Of a stretch of 9,146 bases of DNA, positions 5,001-9,146 are shown piece by piece. A model generated the notes under the pieces. It searched no databases, was not told the DNA's origin, and saw nothing but the letters and a program-made list of their open reading frames with translations. The position numbers and the translations under genes were made by a program. This stretch comes from Nanobdellota archaeon (lineage in GTDB: Archaea > Nanobdellota > Nanobdellia > Woesearchaeales > JAUYGA01), in the NCBI GenBank assembly GCA_030690755.1, contig JAUYGA010000145.1, forward strand, positions 1-9,146, in the 5' to 3' direction. The stretch's first letter is position 1, and each line of letters opens with the position of its first letter.

Positions 5001-5754
5001 AATAGCTATTTCAATGGACAAGGCCCTTTTGGATTCTATAGATGCAAGGGTTGATGGTTCAATAATAAGGTCGAGGTCTCAGGCAATAGAGTATTTTCTT
5101 CAAAAAGGATTCCAAAGCCAAGTCCCTGATACTGCTGTTCTGCTGATAAAAGGAGCGCATCAGGAATTTTCACTAAGCAAGATCAAAGGCATTTCCTTAA
5201 TCAAGAAACAGATAGATTTCTTTTACATAAATGGAATAAAGAATTTGTTTATCATAACCCAACATACTAAAAATATGAATCTTCTACTGAATGAGATTTC
5301 TTCTGCTCCTATTTCTGTTAAGATTTTTGAAAGAAATGTAAATGGTAATGCAGATGCGCTTAAATCCTTAAGCGAGAATTTAAAGCAAAGCAGTTTTGTT
5401 GTCATGTCTGGCGATATATTCAATGATTTTGATTTGAGAAGTATGATAAAAAATCATGCAGAAAACAATCTTCTTGCAACAATCGGTCTTATGTCAAGAG
5501 AAAAAGTTGACAAGTACGGAACTGCTGTTATGGATGGCGATTTGGTTGTTGATTTTGAAGAAAAGCCGTCAGAGGCAAGGTCTCATGTTGTTAATGCAGG
5601 AATATATGTTTTCAAGCCGCAAATATTTAATCTATTTGATAACTCAACATCATCCATAGAAAAAAACATAATTCCGAAGCTTGCAAAGATGAAACAGTTG
5701 TTAGGTTATTTTACAAACGGCGAGTACATTCATTTAGAAGATGGAGAGGAATAG
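4987..5754 (+). CDS. Ribbon-helix-helix DNA-binding domain fused to degenerate sugar-phosphate nucleotidyltransferase domain
   Basis: The 255-residue protein has two parts. Residues 1-43 form a CopG/Arc-type ribbon-helix-helix: basic strand KVKIAISM, helix DKALLDSIDARV, then a turn and helix SRSQAIEYFLQKGF. Residues 49-255 follow the GT-A fold of HddC/glucose-1-phosphate nucleotidyltransferases: KGISLIKKQIDFFYINGIKN (67-86) aligns with the usual KPLLPI...I-LL--GI segment, SGDIFNDFD (141-149) keeps the metal-binding Asp143, YGTAVMDG...DFEEKP (177-194) and NAGIYVF (203-209) match the sugar-binding region. The glycine-rich signature LAGGxGTRL, which binds the nucleotide and pyrophosphate, is reduced to LLIKGAHQEFSLSK. 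Catalysis therefore looks lost while sugar recognition may remain. Divergence from gmhA and the paired TTCATAC sites suggest a heptose-phosphate or NDP-heptose sensing repressor. A residual transferase role cannot be excluded. Confidence 0.8.
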   Translation: MRKVKIAISMDKALLDSIDARVDGSIIRSRSQAIEYFLQKGFQSQVPDTAVLLIKGAHQEFSLSKIKGISLIKKQIDFFYINGIKNLFIITQHTKNMNLLLNEISSAPISVKIFERNVNGNADALKSLSENLKQSSFVVMSGDIFNDFDLRSMIKNHAENNLLATIGLMSREKVDKYGTAVMDGDLVVDFEEKPSEARSHVVNAGIYVFKPQIFNLFDNSTSSIEKNIIPKLAKMKQLLGYFTNGEYIHLEDGEE

Positions 5755-5768
5755 TTTTGAGTAAAGAG

Positions 5769-5790
5769 TATTGAGTCAATAGTTTTAAAT
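5769..5790 (+). promoter_or_regulatory. Palindrome plus TATA-like box before the membrane winged-helix gene
   Basis: TATTGA-G-TCAATA (5769-5781) is a perfect palindrome directly followed by GTTTTAAAT (5782-5790), a TATA-like box about 30 bases before the ATG at 5819. The palindrome occupies the BRE/upstream position, so a bound protein could help or hinder TFB. It may be the regulator's own site, or chance in AT-rich DNA. Confidence 0.35.
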
Positions 5791-5818
5791 GTAAGTTGTG
5801 TTTGTAATAAGAGGTAAC

Positions 5819-6349
5819 ATGAATCAAAAACAAGTTGGAACAATCTTAATTGTAGTTGGCTTAGTATTTGCCGGCCTGGTTTATTTAGTCAAACTCAGAG
5901 AGGATAGATACATCAAATCTTTTATTTCTGAAAATAATACTTGTTATCTTGATGACGGTACGTGCCTGCATGAAGACAGGGATTATTCTCTTTATATTGT
6001 TGGTTGGTCGCTTTCTGTTGCATTAATATTCCTTGGTCTTTATCTTAAGTTTTTTGACAGAACTCAAGATGTGCTTATTGAGCATCAGGAAAAAGTTTCG
6101 TCTGCTTTGAAGGAAGCAAAAGAAAAAGATGAATTCAAGGCATTTCTTTCAGGCTTCAGTGAAGATGAGCAGAAAATTCTGAAAGCTGTTCATGAGCAGT
6201 CAGGAATATTGCAATCCACTTTAAGGTATAGGACAGGTATATCAAAATCTTCTCTTTCATTGATGCTTAAATCTTTGGAAGAGCGCAATATTATAAACAG
6301 GCAACCTTCTGGAAAGACGCATGAAGTTTATCTAAGGCAGAAGTTCTGA
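5819..6349 (+). CDS. Membrane-anchored winged-helix regulator with extracytoplasmic Cys/His loop
   Basis: The 176-residue protein has two membrane helices (about residues 7-24 and 58-76) joined by a 33-residue loop, then a charged linker and a C-terminal MarR/ArsR-like winged helix (about 115-176: DEQKILKAVHEQSGILQSTL, then a GISKSSLSLMLKSLEERNII recognition region and a basic wing). The expected topology is N-in, loop out, DNA-binding domain in. The loop contains Cys42, Cys49 and His51 (TCYLDDGTCLHED), possible metal ligands or a redox pair. A one-component membrane sensor is inferred. It precedes the copper module by 313 bases on the same strand, so a role in metal response is plausible but unproven. 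The frame extends to a GTG at 5798, but GAGGT at 5811-5815 supports the ATG at 5819. Confidence 0.75.
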   Translation: MNQKQVGTILIVVGLVFAGLVYLVKLREDRYIKSFISENNTCYLDDGTCLHEDRDYSLYIVGWSLSVALIFLGLYLKFFDRTQDVLIEHQEKVSSALKEAKEKDEFKAFLSGFSEDEQKILKAVHEQSGILQSTLRYRTGISKSSLSLMLKSLEERNIINRQPSGKTHEVYLRQKF

Positions 6350-6354
6350 GCAAA

Positions 6355-6373
6355 GTGTTTTTGGTTGTTTTAG
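6355..6373 (+). terminator. T-rich tracts after the membrane regulator gene
   Basis: GTGTTTTTGGTTGTTTTAG follows the stop codon within a few bases, and further T-runs occur at about 6425-6430 and 6450-6454. These are candidate hairpin-free archaeal terminators. Confidence 0.4.
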
Positions 6374-6555
6374 TTGAAACGTATTAAAAACTGTTAATTT
6401 AGTTGTGTTCTTTGGAAAGTAATTGTTTTTTGATAGTACTAACGGCTTGTTTTTAGGGGTTACAGCAGTCCAGCTCAAATCAGTAAAACCGGCTTATAAA
6501 CGGTCTAGGACCATTATTTTGCGTTTGTAAACGTTAAAGGTCGATTTTTCTGGTC

Positions 6556-6569
6556 AAACGTATTTAATA
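6556..6569 (+). promoter_or_regulatory. Candidate promoter of the copper module (TATTTAATA)
   Basis: TATTTAATA (6561-6569) is a good archaeal TATA box, and it predicts a start near 6591-6596. That coincides with an ATG at 6595 opening a 25-codon frame, and leaves about 75 bases before the SHOCT gene. Confidence 0.45.
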
Positions 6570-6594
6570 GTTGCTATGCTTACAGAAAAGAATC

Positions 6595-6672
6595 ATGTTA
6601 AATTATGAAAAATTATGTAAAAAATTGTTTGTAAAACATAGCAGTAATAGAAGCAATAAGGGGTGGTTTTAA
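6595..6672 (+). CDS. Possible 25-residue leader peptide coupled to the SHOCT gene
   Basis: An ATG at 6595 opens a 25-codon frame (MLNYEKLCKKLFVKHSSNRS, then NKGWF) whose TAA stop overlaps the ATG of the SHOCT gene by one base (TAATG). The predicted transcription start from the TATA box at 6561-6569 falls at or just before this ATG, as expected for a leaderless message. The peptide is basic with one Cys and one His. No Shine-Dalgarno is visible. It could be a translated leader that controls the next gene or simply a chance frame. Confidence 0.25.
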   Translation: MLNYEKLCKKLFVKHSSNRSNKGWF

Positions 6673-6938
6673 TGGCTTATGATTATGGTGGATGTCCGAT
6701 GCTTTTAGGATATGGCGGGTATGGAGGTTATGCAATGATAGGGATGATTATTTGGATTTCGGTTATTATAGGAATAATATTTTTGGTTTTTTGGCTGATA
6801 AGAAACAATAGCATTGGCAATACATCTGTTGTTTCAAAAAATGAGTCTCCTATGGAAATATTGAAAAAGCGTTATGCCGCAGGAGAACTTACAAAGAAGC
6901 AGTTTGAAGAGATGAAAGAAGAATTGCATAAGAAGTAG
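6672..6938 (+). CDS. Small membrane protein with SHOCT domain
   Basis: The 88-residue protein starts with a Gly/Tyr-rich segment (YDYGGCPMLLGYGGYGGY), then one membrane helix (about 22-43), a short Ser/Asn linker and a C-terminal SHOCT motif (about 59-88, with the typical LKKRYAAGELTKKQFEEMKE). SHOCT domains are short helical modules thought to aid oligomerisation, and small Gly-rich one-helix SHOCT proteins often accompany copper resistance genes. The function is otherwise unknown; Cys8 and the Met residues in the N-terminal part might touch metal. GGGGTGG at 6660-6666 acts as a Shine-Dalgarno and supports the ATG at 6672 over a GTG at 6663. It is the first clear gene of the copper module, 24 bases before the HMA gene. 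Confidence 0.8.
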   Translation: MAYDYGGCPMLLGYGGYGGYAMIGMIIWISVIIGIIFLVFWLIRNNSIGNTSVVSKNESPMEILKKRYAAGELTKKQFEEMKEELHKK

Positions 6939-6962
6939 GTGTTGCAAAATAGGTGCTGTAAA

Positions 6963-7169
6963 ATGAAAAAAATAAAACTTAAAATAAAAGGCATGCATTG
7001 TAAAAGTTGTGAAATGCTTATTAAGGATGCGCTTGAAGAAACGGGCGGAATAAAAAAAGCAGATGTCTCTCAGAAAAATAATTCTGCAAATATAGAGTTT
7101 GATGAAACTAAAATTGATGCAGAAAAAATCAAAGCAATGATTAAGAAGGAAGGTTATGGGGTGGAATGA
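6963..7169 (+). CDS. CopZ-like heavy-metal-associated (HMA) protein
   Basis: The 68-residue protein is a single HMA (ferredoxin-like) domain with the metal motif GMHCKSC near the N-terminus and a closing KAMIKKEGYGVE, as in copper chaperones of about 65-70 residues. It probably carries Cu(I) in the cytoplasm to the downstream transporters; other soft metals are possible. AGGTG at 6951-6955 lies 7 bases before the ATG and sets the start, in preference to a GTG at 6939. The stop TGA is directly followed by the GTG start of the next gene, so the two are in one operon and probably coupled in translation. It lacks the usual His-rich additions of Hg-binding MerP and has no signal peptide. Confidence 0.88.
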   Translation: MKKIKLKIKGMHCKSCEMLIKDALEETGGIKKADVSQKNNSANIEFDETKIDAEKIKAMIKKEGYGVE

Positions 7170-8654
7170 GTGATTGTCACAAAAAAATTCAAAGCAAAAG
7201 GAATGCAGTGTCATAGTTGCGAGCAAATTATACATAGGACTGCAAAGAAGGTTGGTGGAGTTGAAGATTTAAAGGTAAACTATGAAACAGGACTTGGTGA
7301 AGTGACTTTTGATTCTGATAAGACCGATATTCATAATATTTTCAAAGAGATAGAAGACAAAGGGTATGATTGTGCCATTGCCAGAGAGAAAGATGCCGAA
7401 ATTATAGAATTAAATAGCAATAAGATATTTGGTTGGCTGTTTGGAATTTTAGGAGTAGTTCTTGTAGGTTATTTTATTCTTAAAATGTCTGATAAAATTC
7501 AATTGCCTGAATTGAGCCAAAATATGGGTTATGGGTTATTATTTCTTGTAGGTTTGATAACTGGTTTTCATTGCATTGCAATGTGCGGCGGTTTTGTTGT
7601 AAGTTATACTGCAAAAGGCGCTAAAGAGAATGTAAAGCCGCACTGGCTTCATCTTGCTTATGGTCTAGGAAAACTAATATCGTATACAACAATAGGTGCT
7701 CTGTTTGGTCTTTTAGGATCATTCATTGCATTCACTCCGACAATGAGAGGTTTTGTTGGTATCCTTGCAGGAATATTTTTAGTGATTTATGGACTAAGCA
7801 TGATGAATGTATTTTCATTTTTGCGAAAACTGAGAATAAAAAGCCCGATGTTTATGAACAAATTTTTAGGCAAACAATCTGCTCATTCAGGACCTTTTGT
7901 TGTAGGGCTGCTTAATGGTCTTATGATTGCTTGCGGGCCGCTTCAGGCGATGTACATAATGGCTGCCGGAACAGGAAGTGCAATTGAAGGAGCAAAACTT
8001 TTGTTCATATTTGCCCTGGGAACTTTGCCGGTTATGATTGGTTTTGGTTATATTGCAAGTTACGTGTCTGGAAAACTTAAAAGTAAACTTGTTATGATTT
8101 CTGGAATTTTGATAATTGTTTTAGGATTGTTCATGTTGAATAATGGTTTAACTCTAACTGGGAGCGGTTATGATTTCAAGTCAGTTGTTGGTGGCATAAG
8201 CGGCATTGGTCCTGCTGCGCAGGCATCAGGCTCTAATTCAGGTCAGATCCCTTCTGGAAACATTGCTATTCTGAAAGACGGTTATCAAGAGATATATATG
8301 GATGTCACAAGAAGCGGCTGGAGCCCAAATGCGTTTGTTATTCAGAAAGGGATTCCTGTTAGATGGATCATTGATGGAAAGGAAATAACAAGTTGCAATA
8401 ATGCTATACAAGTTCCAGCTTATGGTTTAGAATTTAAAATCAAGCAGGGCCAGCAAACTATTGAGTTCACCCCAGATAAGACTGGAACAACAAGATGGAG
8501 TTGCTGGATGGGTATGATTCCTGGAACATTTATTGTTAAAGATAGCATCAATCCAGAGGATACGTCGCTAAAAGTAGAAGCTGCGCAGGTTGCTGCAGCG
8601 ACTCCAAAAGGTGCATCTTGCGGCGCAGGCTGTGGCTGCGGTATGGGTAGATAA
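7170..8654 (+). CDS. HMA domain - UreH/TauE-like membrane domain - cupredoxin-like domain fusion
   Basis: The 494-residue protein has four parts. Residues 3-70 are an HMA domain with GMQCHSC (Cys14, Cys17). A membrane helix (about 87-104) leads to a six-to-seven-helix UreH/SafE-type domain (about 118-335) with the conserved GFHCIAMCGG (132-141) and a related second-half motif, GLMIACGPLQ. Residues about 370-457 form a cupredoxin-like domain with candidate copper ligands Cys409 (in TSCNNAIQVP), Cys445, Met447 and Met449 (SCWMGMIPG). The last 14 residues (GASCGAGCGCGMGR) are a Cys-rich tail. The architecture suggests copper handed from a cytoplasmic HMA across the membrane to an outside cupredoxin. 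Similar HMA-UreH-cupredoxin fusions are known in bacteria, usually annotated as sulfite exporter family. The GTG start is used because the next ATG would cut the HMA motif; GGGGTGG precedes it. Confidence 0.88.
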   Translation: MIVTKKFKAKGMQCHSCEQIIHRTAKKVGGVEDLKVNYETGLGEVTFDSDKTDIHNIFKEIEDKGYDCAIAREKDAEIIELNSNKIFGWLFGILGVVLVGYFILKMSDKIQLPELSQNMGYGLLFLVGLITGFHCIAMCGGFVVSYTAKGAKENVKPHWLHLAYGLGKLISYTTIGALFGLLGSFIAFTPTMRGFVGILAGIFLVIYGLSMMNVFSFLRKLRIKSPMFMNKFLGKQSAHSGPFVVGLLNGLMIACGPLQAMYIMAAGTGSAIEGAKLLFIFALGTLPVMIGFGYIASYVSGKLKSKLVMISGILIIVLGLFMLNNGLTLTGSGYDFKSVVGGISGIGPAAQASGSNSGQIPSGNIAILKDGYQEIYMDVTRSGWSPNAFVIQKGIPVRWIIDGKEITSCNNAIQVPAYGLEFKIKQGQQTIEFTPDKTGTTRWSCWMGMIPGTFIVKDSINPEDTSLKVEAAQVAAATPKGASCGAGCGCGMGR

Positions 8655-8698
8655 AAAATTACAGAAAGGTCCAATTTTAAAAAAATAAAAGGGGTAAG

Positions 8699-8710
8699 AT
8701 TAAATAATTA
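8699..8710 (+). promoter_or_regulatory. Possible TATA box for the P-type ATPase gene
   Basis: ATTAAATAATTA preceded by purine-rich GGGGTAAG (8691-8698) resembles a BRE-TATA pair and would place a start near 8728, about 25 bases before the ATG at 8753. The 98-base gap before that gene, the longest inside the module, fits a separate promoter. The AT-rich background makes this tentative. Confidence 0.35.
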
Positions 8711-8752
8711 AAGTAAATCAAATAATAGTCGATAAAAATTAAGAAGTATCAA

Positions 8753-9146
8753 ATGAAAAAAACAACATTAAGCATAACCGGGATGCATTGCGCTAGTTGT
8801 TCTGCTATGATTTCAAGGGCAGTCAGCAAAGTTGAGGGCGTTAAGGACATAAATGTAAATGTAGCTACAAACAAAGCTACTGTGAATTTTGATGAATCTA
8901 AAACTGATTTGGAAAAGATAAAGAAAGCAATAGAGAGCAAAGGTTATGGTGCTGCTGAGTACAATCCTGAGCATAGTGCAGAGCATGAGCATCATGAGGC
9001 AATAACAAAGGAAAAAGAGCTTAAAAAATTAAAAGTTTCATTAATAATTGGCATTGTTTTGTCTTTACCCCTTCTTATTTTGGCAATGTTTTTTCCTGAG
9101 AATGCTATTCCTTATCAGATGTATTTGATGTGGATTTTTGCCTCGC
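8753..9146 (+). CDS. copA: Copper-translocating P-type ATPase, N-terminal part (runs off window)
   Basis: The frame is open from ATG at 8753 to the edge, giving 131 residues. Residues 3-67 are an HMA domain with GMHCASC (Cys13, Cys16), the standard start of CopA-type PIB ATPases. A His-rich linker follows (HSAEHEHHEA), then charged residues (about 81-91) and the first membrane segment (VSLIIGIVLSLPLLILAMFF), with the second beginning near the edge (MYLMWIFAS). The size and order match Cu+ exporters; the phosphorylation motif DKTGT and the CPC metal site lie beyond the window, so the metal is inferred from context. The His-rich linker could bind extra metal. No strong Shine-Dalgarno is seen. 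A cognate CsoR or CopY repressor is not visible here. Confidence 0.87.
   Translation, partial: MKKTTLSITGMHCASCSAMISRAVSKVEGVKDINVNVATNKATVNFDESKTDLEKIKKAIESKGYGAAEYNPEHSAEHEHHEAITKEKELKKLKVSLIIGIVLSLPLLILAMFFPENAIPYQMYLMWIFAS

Larger units (their letters stand above)
6350..6662. other. 313-base gap without a recognised gene; promoter-like and palindromic elements
   Basis: No convincing protein or tRNA is seen. AAACGTATT occurs twice (6377-6385 and 6556-6564), each copy running into an A/T TATA-like sequence (TATTAAAAA and TATTTAATA), 179 bases apart. Between them lie two perfect short inverted repeats, GGTC-TAG-GACC (6502-6512) and CGTTT-GT-AAACG (6522-6533), in a patch of higher GC (about 6440-6535). 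The first promoter-like copy could drive an untranslated RNA; the palindromes could be operators for the copper module. Confidence 0.4.

Noticed and set aside
6452..6512. tRNA-like patch with a CTCAAATC segment
   Set aside because: No cloverleaf could be drawn: no matching acceptor or anticodon stem, and the T-arm does not pair.
6834..7235. Minus-strand open frame opposite the SHOCT and HMA genes
   Set aside because: The product is Phe/Cys/His-rich, as expected for the complement of Lys-rich coding, and the plus strand has real motifs and ribosome sites.

Overview
The window looks like AT-rich archaeal DNA. Start codons are preceded by GGTGA/GGAGG-type Shine-Dalgarno sites or by a TATA box about 25 bases upstream of a leaderless ATG. 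The regulators are of types common in archaea (Lrp/AsnC, ribbon-helix-helix, membrane-anchored winged helix). A DPANN-type or other uncultured archaeon would fit, but no ribosomal or other phylogenetic marker is present, so the lineage is inference.

Layout: (1) 1-369, minus, the 5' part of an Lrp/AsnC regulator, divergent from (2) a radical SAM/SPASM protein, plus, 466-1500. A perfect inverted repeat lies between them. (3) A minus-strand operon transcribed from about 4845 down to 1565: gmhA (sedoheptulose-7-phosphate isomerase), a deoxyhypusine-synthase-like protein of unknown role, a PfkB-type heptose-7-phosphate kinase, and gmhB (heptose-1,7-bisphosphate phosphatase). Together the three recognisable enzymes convert sedoheptulose 7-phosphate to D-glycero-D-manno-heptose 1-phosphate. 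No intact nucleotidyltransferase and no epimerase are visible. A compact structured stretch (4134-4213) separates gmhA from the second gene. (4) Divergent from the operon, 4987-5754, a fusion of an N-terminal ribbon-helix-helix DNA-binding domain to a sugar-phosphate nucleotidyltransferase domain that has lost its glycine-rich catalytic loop. The intergenic region carries TTCATAC-type sites, paired at 10-base spacing, at the expected start sites of both promoters. I read this as a metabolite-sensing repressor built from a heptose nucleotidyltransferase that controls itself and the heptose operon. It is the most interesting object in the window. (5) A two-helix membrane protein with a C-terminal winged helix and an outside Cys/His loop (5819-6349). 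(6) A 313-base gene-poor gap with promoter-like and palindromic elements. (7) A plus-strand copper/heavy-metal module: small SHOCT membrane protein, CopZ-like HMA protein, HMA-UreH/TauE-like-cupredoxin membrane fusion with a Cys-rich tail, and the start of a CopA-type P-type ATPase running off the window.

The window thus joins a sugar-activation locus, probably for surface glycans, with its own candidate sensor to a copper-handling locus with a candidate membrane-bound regulator. All assignments come from reading motifs by eye; no database search was done.
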